The notes under the pieces: model-generated
Seen by the model: only the letters and a program-made list of their open reading frames with translations
Told to the model about the DNA's origin: nothing
The model's database searches: none
Part shown: positions 9,125-15,752 of the stretch, piece by piece
How positions within the stretch are numbered: position 1 is the first letter of the stretch
Layout of the letters: every line of letters starts with the position of its first letter
Source of the DNA: a virus
DNA: 64,000 bases
Strand: one strand, 5' to 3'
IMG/VR virus record: IMGVR_UViG_3300047493_000037
Span: 30,713 to 94,712 of that record
Position numbers and translations under genes: made by a program

Positions 9125-9570
9125 ATCTCAGTACAAACGGCTTAAATCTTATTAAATCATTTGAAGGTTTTAAATCTGCCCCATATCTAGACAGTGCAGG
9201 AGTTGCAACGATTGGGTACGGAACAATCCTTTATCCAGATGGCACGAATGTTACCATGGATGATGATCCCATTACGGAAACTCAAGCAGAACAATACTTG
9301 CTCGACCAAGTGAATCAAAAATGTGCTAGTGTTACTAATATGGTGACGGGACAAGTAAACCAGAACCAATTTGATGCCTTAGTGAGTTTTGCTTACAACC
9401 TAGGTCTTGGTGCATTACGTGGTTCGACACTGCTTCGCTTAGTCAACCAGAATGATTTCGATAACGCTGTGAATGAGTTTGAAAAATGGGATCGTGCTGG
9501 GGGCCAAGTCGTTCAGGGCCTACTTCGTAGGCGCACTGCAGAAGCACAATTATTTTCAACTCCAGTTTAA
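9121..9570 (+). CDS. Endolysin, T4-type lysozyme (GH24)
   Basis: A 149-residue lysozyme that cleaves the glycan strands of peptidoglycan. The catalytic triad of the family is present: Glu15, Asp24 and Thr30, in FEGFKSAPYLDSAGVATIGYG. The later signatures FDALVSFAYNLG and GLLRRRTAEAQLF also match. There is no signal peptide or transmembrane anchor, so export would need a holin. It is separated from the membrane-protein genes near 61.3-62.2 kb. It ends in TAA just before the promoter of the RNA locus. Confidence 0.93.
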   Translation: MNLSTNGLNLIKSFEGFKSAPYLDSAGVATIGYGTILYPDGTNVTMDDDPITETQAEQYLLDQVNQKCASVTNMVTGQVNQNQFDALVSFAYNLGLGALRGSTLLRLVNQNDFDNAVNEFEKWDRAGGQVVQGLLRRRTAEAQLFSTPV

Positions 9571-9578
9571 TCTCGTGG

Positions 9579-9584
9579 TATAAT
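9579..9584 (+). promoter_or_regulatory. -10 element TATAAT of the tRNA-like gene
   Basis: GTGGTATAATATTTG lies 9 bases ahead of the first base of the tRNA-like gene at 9593, so transcription would start almost at its 5' end. No -35 is evident. Confidence 0.55.
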
Positions 9585-9592
9585 ATTTGTAT

Positions 9593-9675
9593 GCCGGGGT
9601 AGCTCAGACGTGAGAGCGCCCTGCGGTCGCAAGATTGCAGGGAGGTCGGTGGTTCGTTACCATCCCCTGGCGCCA
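9593..9675 (+). tRNA. tRNA-like gene lacking a normal anticodon loop, CCA encoded
   Basis: 83 bases fold as a cloverleaf: acceptor GCCGGGG with CCCTGGC, D-arm GCTC/GAGC, T-arm GGTGG/CCATC with loop TTCGTTA, discriminator G and an encoded CCA. The anticodon arm is abnormal. CCCTGC pairs with GCAGGG, and the interior GGTC-GCAA-GATT extends the helix to 10 bp capped by a GCAA tetraloop, leaving no 7-base anticodon loop. The T-loop also lacks the conserved A58 and the D-loop lacks the GG pair. It may be a tRNA mimic or decoy rather than a decoding tRNA. A decayed Ala(CGC) tRNA is the alternative reading. Confidence 0.6.
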
Positions 9676-9774
9676 AAAAAAGAAAGATCTATATGCTCTA
9701 GGTTTCCAAGCCTCCCTAAACTCGTAGTTATTGCCTAACGGATCTCATTCGTAACTTTAACTAGGAGTATAAAC

Positions 9775-10341
9775 ATGAAAACACAAATTAGAACACTTAA
9801 ACTTAAGCTCAAAGACCTTGCCTCTCAAATTAAAAATCAAAAGAATGTCCGAAAGAAGTCTCATCCTGCTCACGCAGATGTTTACAGTGGCGACTACTCC
9901 CTCTCTTGTTTAAGAGAATCGTATCGTTATCATCATGTTGCTTATTGTCTAGCAAGGGGTCGAACCCTTGAATCAGTAGATAGTGGGGCAGGTTTAAATA
10001 TGGAACGCGTAAATTGGATCCTAAAGTGCATCGAACCAGAGTCTAGAGAGAAGCTTTACGTTGTTGTTAACGAAACCCTATCACCATCTCAGCAAGCCGT
10101 ACAATCAGCACACGCTGTAGCTGAGTTCATGAGAAAGAATCCACACACACTTTGGGCCAACGGATACCTCATCCTATTAAAGGATAGACCTTTATTTGGC
10201 GACAACATGTCTAGTAGATGGCATATGCCAGGAATAGAACGTGCAGAATTCATTGAACCAGATCTTAGCAACAAGATTACGGCTTACGCATGTTTTGGGC
10301 ACGGCGTAGAGAATCTCATGAAAAATCACAAATTGGTATAA
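9775..10341 (+). CDS. Peptidyl-tRNA hydrolase 2-like protein
   Basis: A 188-residue protein. The second half starts EKLYVVVNETLSPSQQAVQ and continues SAHAVAEF (residues 92-118), which resembles the core of PTH2-type peptidyl-tRNA hydrolases (a Val-rich strand followed by a Gln-Ala-His helix). The first 30 residues are basic and coiled; residues 40-85 form a separate helical region of unknown role. It would release peptides from drop-off peptidyl-tRNA. It sits between the two tRNA-like RNAs with an AGGAG site. The 99-base gap before it holds only TAGTTA/TAACTA complementary blocks that could fold over the leader. Family assignment is by pattern only. Confidence 0.6.
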   Translation: MKTQIRTLKLKLKDLASQIKNQKNVRKKSHPAHADVYSGDYSLSCLRESYRYHHVAYCLARGRTLESVDSGAGLNMERVNWILKCIEPESREKLYVVVNETLSPSQQAVQSAHAVAEFMRKNPHTLWANGYLILLKDRPLFGDNMSSRWHMPGIERAEFIEPDLSNKITAYACFGHGVENLMKNHKLV

Positions 10342-10342
10342 T
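10337..10342 (+). promoter_or_regulatory. -10 element TATAAT of the structured RNA
   Basis: TTGGTATAATATCAAC overlaps the stop of the PTH2-like gene. A start 7 bases downstream falls at about 10349, the first paired base of the predicted RNA. Confidence 0.5.
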
Positions 10343-10348
10343 ATCAAC

Positions 10349-10501
10349 GTGTAGCATCTCGGATAGACGAGAAAACCAGTGGGAATGATCTAAATAAATA
10401 CGCTGAACAGACCGAGGCCATACTAGTTGGGCCGTATAACAGTATCGGGGCAGGCGGAGACACAACTCCAAGATCAGTGAGACTCGAAATCTCACCTACA
10501 C
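10349..10501 (+). ncRNA. tRNA-like structured RNA with large insert
   Basis: GTGTAG (10349-10354) pairs with CTACAC (10496-10501) like an acceptor stem. After two bases comes a hairpin TCTCG-GATAGA-CGAGA (10357-10372) in D-arm position. The strand before CTACAC is a 6-bp hairpin GTGAGA-CTCGAAA-TCTCAC (10477-10495) whose 7-base loop resembles a T-loop and directly abuts the acceptor strand. About 104 bases replace the anticodon arm and include the hairpin GGAG-ACACAA-CTCC. There is no encoded CCA and no peptide tag like that of tmRNA. I do not recognise a known family. Confidence 0.45.
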
Positions 10502-10518
10502 ATATTTAAAGGATTAAC

Positions 10519-10659
10519 ATGAAGAGCAGTGAACGATTAGTTTATCTTGTCATCATAGCAGTAGGTCTACTATGGATGTCATCTCAATTTAGTCGATTCA
10601 CTGCTCACTATGACTATCTTTTAGCTCAACTAGACTATATTAACTCTCACTGTAAGTAA
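10519..10659 (+). CDS. Small single-span membrane protein
   Basis: A 46-residue ORF with AAAGGA 6-7 bases before its ATG. Residues about 7-22 (LVYLVIIAVGLLWMSS) form one hydrophobic segment preceded by a positively charged start, followed by a polar tail ending DYINSHCK. It lies between the structured RNA and the suppressor tRNA, one base from the latter, and would share their transcript. Function unknown; a toxin-like or lysis-related peptide are possibilities without direct evidence. Confidence 0.55.
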   Translation: MKSSERLVYLVIIAVGLLWMSSQFSRFTAHYDYLLAQLDYINSHCK

Positions 10660-10660
10660 T

Positions 10661-10736
10661 GGTCCCATAGCTCAGCGGCCAGAGCGGCAATCTCTAAAAT
10701 TGTGCGTCGTGGGTTCGACTCCCACTGGGACCTCCA
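10661..10736 (+). tRNA. Suppressor tRNA, anticodon CTA (reads UAG)
   Basis: A textbook 76-base tRNA with every arm paired: acceptor GGTCCCA/TGGGACC, D-arm GCTC/GAGC, anticodon arm GCAAT/ATTGT with loop CTCTAAA, variable region GCGTC, T-arm GTGGG/CCCAC with loop TTCGACT, discriminator T and encoded CCA. Position 33 is T and positions 34-36 are CTA, so it decodes the amber codon UAG. The charged amino acid cannot be deduced with confidence. Seven ORFs in the window end in TAG, so the tRNA could cause partial readthrough rather than full recoding. Confidence 0.92.
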
Positions 10737-10746
10737 CTAATCAATA

Positions 10747-10865
10747 AAAACCTATAACCCTTACGAGGGCTTTTAAGTTCCGGCCTTCTAATCCTGAATT
10801 TAAAGGTTTTCTCTTTTCCATACTTCGCCCTTCGAAGAAGGGCGAACAGCGCGCTCCCAGCGCGC
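10747..10865 (+). other. Three hairpins downstream of the suppressor tRNA
   Basis: The 280-base gap 10737-11016 has no convincing gene. It holds AAAACCT/AGGTTTT (10747-10753 with 10804-10810) enclosing CCCTTACGAGGG; a perfect 10-bp stem TTCGCCCTTC-GAA-GAAGGGCGAA at 10824-10846; and, two bases on, a perfect GC-rich stem GCGCGCT-CCC-AGCGCGC at 10849-10865. None is followed by a T-run, so they are not typical intrinsic terminators; they could protect the 3' end of the tRNA transcript. Confidence 0.6.
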
Positions 10866-10993
10866 TTAAGCCAACTAAGTTTTGTTAGGGAAGAATAGAA
10901 TAGATTTGGTTGGTGTGGATATTCTTATGATACCCGCGAGAATGAACCTTTTTAAGTTGATTTTGAAATATATTTTTACCCCGAAAAAGTTTG

Positions 10994-11010
10994 TATAAAT
11001 AGGGTATAAA
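10994..11010 (+). promoter_or_regulatory. Tandem TATAAATA promoter elements before dUTPase
   Basis: GTATAAATAGG occurs twice in direct tandem; its TATAAA cores are at 10994-10999 and 11005-11010. The second ends 6 bases before the ATG at 11017. TATAAATA is exactly the consensus of T4 late promoters, which need no -35. The downstream transcript would be leaderless. Confidence 0.6.
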
Positions 11011-11016
11011 TAGGGT

Positions 11017-11529
11017 ATGCAAAATAGAGAAGAAATTATCGCCAAAGTTAAACAAGATTATTTCAAGATTGAAGTTGAAGTGCTTGCTGATGGAAAACTT
11101 CCCGCAAAGAAGAATCAAAAAGATGCTGGATTTGATTTGTTTGCAACATCTGATATCACAATTTACCCCGGACAGGTATTAAAGCACCCACTTAACATAA
11201 AGATGAAGCTCCCCAAGAATACTTGGGCTGAGATTACCTCTAAGTCAGGTTTGGGTGCTCAAGGACTTCTGGTTTATGCTGGCGTAATCGATGAAGAGTA
11301 TCGAGGCATTCCGCATGTAGTTATGAGCAACCTATGGGTAGTTCAAGAAGTTGACTCTGATGGATATCCGCTCATGAGAACTCAACCCATCGTGATCAAG
11401 AAGGGTGAGAAATTAGCTCAACTTATCATGAGTCCGTACTCGTCAGAATATTTCATTGAGCAGGTTGAAACTGTAAGTGCGGATACCACTCGCGGATACG
11501 GCGGGTTTGGATCCACTGGGACTACTTAA
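11017..11529 (+). CDS. dut: dUTP diphosphatase (dUTPase)
   Basis: A 170-residue trimeric-type dUTPase hydrolysing dUTP to dUMP and pyrophosphate. All five family motifs are visible: DAGFDLFA (36-43), SKSGLGAQG (75-83), GVIDEEYRG (89-97), the KKGEKLAQLI motif, and the C-terminal lid RGYGGFGSTG. There is a short insert around residues 105-120 (VQEVDSDGYPLM). It keeps uracil out of phage DNA and supplies dUMP for thymidylate, fitting the dCMP deaminase and kinases elsewhere in the window. Its stop overlaps the next ATG (TAATG). Confidence 0.95.
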   Translation: MQNREEIIAKVKQDYFKIEVEVLADGKLPAKKNQKDAGFDLFATSDITIYPGQVLKHPLNIKMKLPKNTWAEITSKSGLGAQGLLVYAGVIDEEYRGIPHVVMSNLWVVQEVDSDGYPLMRTQPIVIKKGEKLAQLIMSPYSSEYFIEQVETVSADTTRGYGGFGSTGTT

Positions 11530-11915
11530 TGTTGGAAGTAAAAGAAGATTTACAGGTTATATTTAAGGGTGTTATTAAGAATATATGCGTTACGTCTCAA
11601 CCTCAATCGACTTATTCTTTTGGTGCTTTTCAACCGACCACAATAGTACCACCAACTAGTTATAGCATTAGTTTTGACTTACTAAGAAATACTAGTCCTA
11701 GTGAACTTTCCCACAACATGTTTGATGACGTAACAGATACAGCTAGAATCTTTTGCTATTCATACTTAATAGAGTCAAGTGGCTTATATAAGTGTACAGT
11801 GGACTTTATAGTTACTGACTTAGAAAAGTTTAGTGCAGATATCAAAGATTTTACATGGAAGCATTACTCTAAGGCTTTCAACAATCAGTTAGATAATGTC
11901 TTAGAAGAAGAATAA
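11529..11915 (+). CDS. Unknown protein coupled to dUTPase
   Basis: A 128-residue protein of unrecognised family, translationally coupled to dUTPase by TAATG. It looks like a mixed alpha/beta domain (ISFDLLRNTSPSELSHNMF) and ends EEE. No motif suggests an activity. Confidence 0.6.
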   Translation: MLEVKEDLQVIFKGVIKNICVTSQPQSTYSFGAFQPTTIVPPTSYSISFDLLRNTSPSELSHNMFDDVTDTARIFCYSYLIESSGLYKCTVDFIVTDLEKFSADIKDFTWKHYSKAFNNQLDNVLEEE

Positions 11916-11920
11916 CTAAG

Positions 11921-11945
11921 TATAATGCTCTCGTAACGGGAGTAA
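11921..11945 (+). promoter_or_regulatory. Promoter and leader hairpin of the methylase-like gene
   Basis: TATAAT at 11921-11926 is followed by a leader that can fold as CTCTCG-TAA-CGGGAG, which includes the GGGAG ribosome site before the TTG start at 11949. Pairing of the ribosome site may modulate translation. Confidence 0.45.
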
Positions 11946-11948
11946 ACC

Positions 11949-12686
11949 TTGGATAATATATTTCAAACTAATGTACGCGTCAATAACTTAGACGCTCTAT
12001 CTCCAGACGCCATCTGGCCTAAAAACACTGAAGTATGCATCACTCGCATTCCAATTAGGAAGCGCGATGGCTTTGACCCTGAAAAGTTTAAAGAGTTTGC
12101 AGCTAAGTTGAAGAGTCACATGGTTCCGAATGGCATAGTGTTTCTTATCTGTTATGCTCCAATTGAGGCCAAATGGCGCCCATTTGAAGTAGCAAAGATG
12201 ATGGCCGATGTAGGATTCACTCACATTGATAATATCGTCATAAAGAAGACCTGGTTCCCAGGCAAACGCTCTGAAACAAATCTAGTTAATTCCCATGAGT
12301 ATGTGTTACATTTCTGCAATGGAGATGTTTGGAAACTAGATCGCCTCCCAATAAGACAGTATATGGAAATAGACAGCGAAATTTCTTGCCCGGGGAACAC
12401 TTGGGAGATAGAAACTGGCTCTCTAGATGAGGCTTATCCTGTAGATTTAGCAGAACTTCTAATTCGCATGACAGATTGTCTTCCAGGATCAATTGTGTTC
12501 GACCCCTACTGTGGAGGAACTGGATCACTTAAGGCTGCACTTAAGTTAGGTCATAGTTTCTTTGGATTCGAGAATGATCCTAAGCAGATTAAGAAGTATG
12601 AGAAGGTTGTAAAAGAATACAACAAGGAGATGGATAATGCAGTCAGAAATAGCCCAAGCAGTAAACGATCTGATAAAAAGCGGTGA
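11949..12686 (+). CDS. N4/N6-type DNA methyltransferase-like protein
   Basis: A 245-residue protein starting at TTG with GGGAG upstream. The C-terminal half matches beta-class DNA methylases: the AdoMet motif VFDPYCGGTGS (about residue 181-191) followed by FFGFENDPKQIKKYEKV. The catalytic motif IV (usually D/N/S-PPY) should lie near the N-terminus, but there only TRIPIRK is seen in the matching place. Either the active site is altered or the protein is an inactive relative. It could modify phage DNA against host restriction. It overlaps the next gene by 50 bases. Confidence 0.7.
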   Translation: MDNIFQTNVRVNNLDALSPDAIWPKNTEVCITRIPIRKRDGFDPEKFKEFAAKLKSHMVPNGIVFLICYAPIEAKWRPFEVAKMMADVGFTHIDNIVIKKTWFPGKRSETNLVNSHEYVLHFCNGDVWKLDRLPIRQYMEIDSEISCPGNTWEIETGSLDEAYPVDLAELLIRMTDCLPGSIVFDPYCGGTGSLKAALKLGHSFFGFENDPKQIKKYEKVVKEYNKEMDNAVRNSPSSKRSDKKR

Positions 12687-13224
12687 GCCAGACATCGAGA
12701 AGCTCCTGCTTGCAGGTCCCACCCTCACTGTGGAGGATATTTATCCACACTTTAAGCATCTGTTTAGTCCTATAGCTCTTCTTACGATGAATAATAAAGG
12801 TCGAGACCTACTGTATCAGTATAATAGGCCAATTGGTCAAACAACTATGTTAGTTGATCTTTTAGCGAAATTAGGATTAAAACAACCTAGTGCTTTGGTC
12901 ACAGCTGGACATCCAAGGATAGAACACGTTCGTGATATTGATATTGTGATGTTTTTTGGTAGCAGAGCAGAAAAATCTAAGTTAGATAAGGCTATAGAAA
13001 AAGTTATTCTAACTATAAATGATGTAGCTAGCAAAGGTTTTACTAAGGTTTCGTTGCTTCAACTTGGACTTCTTAAGTTAACAACACATCCAAACATGGA
13101 ACAACAGTTTATTGTTTTGTCTTATGTTTCTATGACAAAAGCCGGCGAAGAATATGTTAAGCAGTACCATAATGGTATGACCTTCCCAGAAGGCGGAGTT
13201 CCTGCAAGAGTGGAGTATCAATGA
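12637..13224 (+). CDS. Unknown protein upstream of chaperonin
   Basis: A 195-residue protein with AAGGAG upstream of its ATG, lying inside the end of the methylase gene and overlapping the chaperonin start (ATGA). It appears alpha/beta (DIDIVMFFGSRAEKSKLDKA). No family recognised. It is far longer than GroES and lacks the GroES mobile-loop pattern, so it is not an obvious co-chaperonin, although its position invites that question. Confidence 0.6.
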   Translation: MQSEIAQAVNDLIKSGEPDIEKLLLAGPTLTVEDIYPHFKHLFSPIALLTMNNKGRDLLYQYNRPIGQTTMLVDLLAKLGLKQPSALVTAGHPRIEHVRDIDIVMFFGSRAEKSKLDKAIEKVILTINDVASKGFTKVSLLQLGLLKLTTHPNMEQQFIVLSYVSMTKAGEEYVKQYHNGMTFPEGGVPARVEYQ

Positions 13225-14942
13225 TTTACGAAAAAAGCAAAGCAAAGAGTATTACAGCAGATAGAGCTAAGATTAGAAAGATTGTTAGCGATACTATCAC
13301 TGAAATGGCCGATATTGTTGGAGCAACTCTTGGACCAGGTGGAAGACCTGTTATTCTGGAACGCGATGGTTTGTCCCCTCTTGTAACTAAAGATGGTGTC
13401 ACTGTCGCTAAGACATTAGGAATGGCAAATGCTGAAGCGAACATCATTATTGAAAGTGCAAAAGAGATTTGCCTTAGGACTGCCAAACAAGCCGGCGATG
13501 GCACGACTACAGCTATTGTTCTTGCTAGCGCAATTACTAAAAATGGGCTCAAGTTCTTAGATAGTAATCCTAAATACAACCCACAGCGTATGGTTAGTGA
13601 ACTTAATGATCTATACTCTAGCGTTATTGTTCCATTTTTGAAAGACAATGCAAGGCCGGTAAAGGAACGTCATGAACTTATTAACGTTGCTACTATTAGT
13701 GCTAATGGAGATTCAACTATCGCAGCTGCCGCTGTTGATGCAGTTATTGCCGCAGGTGAAGATGGGCAGGTTCTCATCGAAGAAGCAGATGACTCAGGAA
13801 TCAGAGTCGAAACAATAGATGGTTGTATCGTTACTAGCGGTCTTAAGGATATTGGATCTATTGGACTAGCTTTTATTAATGATCGTTCATCTCAGCAAGC
13901 TAAGATGGACAACGGGCTGGTATTCCTATATGACGGCACAATGAACGACCTTAAAGTTCCTGCTGCAATGCAAGGTGCCGTTGAAGGTAGTGCATTATAT
14001 GGAAAACCTATCGTTGTTTTTGCTCATGGGTTTTCAGATATTGTGCTAGATAAGTTTGCTAAAAATTCCAAAGGCGGATACATGGTTGTTCCTGTCAAGA
14101 CCCCTCTTGGCGGTGTGGCAAATTCACGTTCTATGTTTTTGTATGATATGGCAGCATACTCTGGCGCACAGGTTATTGATCCAGGTAATCTAGACAATTT
14201 TGTGACAGACGACGAACTAGAAGAAGCCTTTGGATCTTTTACAAATGCTAAGATCAATATGTTTGAAACATTTATTACAAGTGAAGTAGATCATGAAAAG
14301 ATTGAGGCTCGTATTGCAGAACTTAAATCTGTCATGCTTGTAGCCCCTAGTGATCGTGAACGCATGTTTGCTAAAGCAGCAATTAGCAAACTCACTGGTG
14401 GTGTATCTACTATCTGGGTAGGTGGTGGATCAGAACTTGAAGCACGTGAAAAGAAGGCCCGTGTTGAGGATGCGGTAGAAGCAGTTCGTTCTGCAATTGC
14501 CGAAGGCATTATTCCTGGCGGTTGTGGTGTTCATTTGGTTCTCTCAGATTTAATCACCCGCCATCCAAAACATGTTAAGTCTTGGGATATCATGATTAAG
14601 GCTTTGTTAGCACCTTTTGAGATGTTGTTATCTAATTGTGGTGAAGACTTTACTGATATTTGGAATGCAATTGAGCCTCATGTGATCAACACAGACAAGC
14701 CACCTAAGTTTATATTTGACGCTGAAGCACATCAGATTGTAAATGCCGAAGATGCAGGTATTATTGAACCTGCAAAGGTTTGCCGTGTAAGTTTGGGTAA
14801 TGCACTATCAGTTGCATCATTGCTTATTACCTTAGGTGGTATCGTTGTGGTTCCACGAGATTTTGGTCTTGAGAACCAGTTAGCACTTAGCAAGCAAGCT
14901 TTCCAGGACATGATGGCTGGTGGTGGCGTAGGACAAGAATAA
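13221..14942 (+). CDS. GroEL-type chaperonin (HSP60)
   Basis: A 573-residue chaperonin, slightly longer than E. coli GroEL (548). Visible ATPase motifs: ATLGPGGRPV (35-44), TKDGVTVAK with the Asp52 equivalent at 58, GDGTTT at 92-97, and the KKARVEDAVEAVRS helix that carries the Asp398 equivalent, followed by IIPGG. The apical domain is divergent. The C-terminal tail is a short GGG-containing stretch. No GroES gene is recognisable nearby, as in several large phages whose chaperonins act alone or use the host co-chaperonin. It probably helps fold abundant virion proteins. Confidence 0.95.
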   Translation: MIYEKSKAKSITADRAKIRKIVSDTITEMADIVGATLGPGGRPVILERDGLSPLVTKDGVTVAKTLGMANAEANIIIESAKEICLRTAKQAGDGTTTAIVLASAITKNGLKFLDSNPKYNPQRMVSELNDLYSSVIVPFLKDNARPVKERHELINVATISANGDSTIAAAAVDAVIAAGEDGQVLIEEADDSGIRVETIDGCIVTSGLKDIGSIGLAFINDRSSQQAKMDNGLVFLYDGTMNDLKVPAAMQGAVEGSALYGKPIVVFAHGFSDIVLDKFAKNSKGGYMVVPVKTPLGGVANSRSMFLYDMAAYSGAQVIDPGNLDNFVTDDELEEAFGSFTNAKINMFETFITSEVDHEKIEARIAELKSVMLVAPSDRERMFAKAAISKLTGGVSTIWVGGGSELEAREKKARVEDAVEAVRSAIAEGIIPGGCGVHLVLSDLITRHPKHVKSWDIMIKALLAPFEMLLSNCGEDFTDIWNAIEPHVINTDKPPKFIFDAEAHQIVNAEDAGIIEPAKVCRVSLGNALSVASLLITLGGIVVVPRDFGLENQLALSKQAFQDMMAGGGVGQE

Positions 14943-15400
14943 TGACAACTAAACAAATACTAATTATAGGTGCTATAGCATTAACTGTAGCTTTCGCGTT
15001 TGGTAGATGGAGTGCGCCAGAGAAGGTGAAAACTATTACTCAAACTGTTGAGAAAAAAACAGATGATAAGGTTGTTGCTGTCGATGATCATAAACTTACT
15101 ACTATCACTGAAACAGATAAACCTGATGGAACTAAGGTAAAGACAACTGTTATAGCAGATACTAGAGATACTAGCGTTCATGATAAGAGTACAGATCAAG
15201 TTGAAAAGACACAATCTAAGGAAGTTGATAAAAGTACTAGTAAGATTACAATATCAATGCTAGCAGGCACCAACGTTACTAGTCCTAGTTCACTTACTTA
15301 TGGTGCTTCTATAACTAAACCAATTTTAGGTCCAATCACTGTTGGCGTATTTGGTTTTCAAAATGGTACAGTTGGTGCCAGTATTGGTCTGACTTTTTAA
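14942..15400 (+). CDS. Membrane-anchored protein, possible spanin-like
   Basis: A 152-residue protein with an N-terminal transmembrane anchor at residues 6-22 (ILIIGAIALTVAFAFG), a long polar Lys/Thr/Asp-rich stretch (25-100) and a C-terminal beta-rich segment ending VGASIGLTF. The architecture (anchor, extended periplasmic region) resembles spanins or other phage envelope proteins, but no lipobox or second membrane anchor is clear. It overlaps the chaperonin stop (TAATG). Confidence 0.55.
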   Translation: MTTKQILIIGAIALTVAFAFGRWSAPEKVKTITQTVEKKTDDKVVAVDDHKLTTITETDKPDGTKVKTTVIADTRDTSVHDKSTDQVEKTQSKEVDKSTSKITISMLAGTNVTSPSSLTYGASITKPILGPITVGVFGFQNGTVGASIGLTF

Positions 15401-15401
15401 T

Positions 15402-15752
15402 ATGCCAAAATTTCGTTTTAAGTGTTCTACTTGTGGTGAAGAAAAGGTGCAACATGCTTCACTACAGCAAGTTCAAATTCCATGTCCCCAGTGCTCTTCG
15501 TCAACCATGGACCGCCAATTTCCTGGTAGTGGTTCACAGGCTGTCCGTGAAGTTGTAGATTCATACACGAACACTAGAACAGCTTCAGATGAGAAAGCAC
15601 AAAATCTTGCTCGTAAGACTGAATACTTCTGGGAAGTAGAAGTTCCAAGGTTGATACAAACCTATAGTATTCAAACCTGCTTGGAAGAAAAATGGCTAGT
15701 GTATAATGATCAGGGAGAACTGGTCATTAATAAACCACCTAGCAAACGATGA
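15402..15752 (+). CDS. FmdB-like zinc-ribbon protein
   Basis: A 116-residue protein whose first 45 residues form a zinc ribbon: Cys8 and Cys11 (CSTC), Cys28 and Cys31 (CPQC), in the pattern of the FmdB/CxxC_CXXC_SSSS family. The remaining 70 residues are charged and helical without known motif. It begins two bases after the preceding stop and overlaps the gp46-like gene by ATGA. The role is unknown; such ribbons often mediate protein or nucleic-acid contacts. Confidence 0.65.
   Translation: MPKFRFKCSTCGEEKVQHASLQQVQIPCPQCSSSTMDRQFPGSGSQAVREVVDSYTNTRTASDEKAQNLARKTEYFWEVEVPRLIQTYSIQTCLEEKWLVYNDQGELVINKPPSKR

Noticed and set aside
10349-10501. tmRNA
   Set aside because: Too short, no encoded CCA, no G-U pair in the expected acceptor position and no tag peptide ending in Ala-Ala before a stop.
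10349-10501. Group I intron interrupting a tRNA
   Set aside because: About 104 extra bases are too few for the catalytic core, and I could not find the P/Q/R/S elements.
10737-11016. ORF on the minus strand at 10885-11118
   Set aside because: It overlaps the dUTPase start, has no ribosome site and a low-complexity AT-rich composition.
13226-13648. Minus-strand 140-residue ORF with hydrophobic stretches
   Set aside because: Antisense to the chaperonin N-terminus; the real coding strand has all GroEL motifs.
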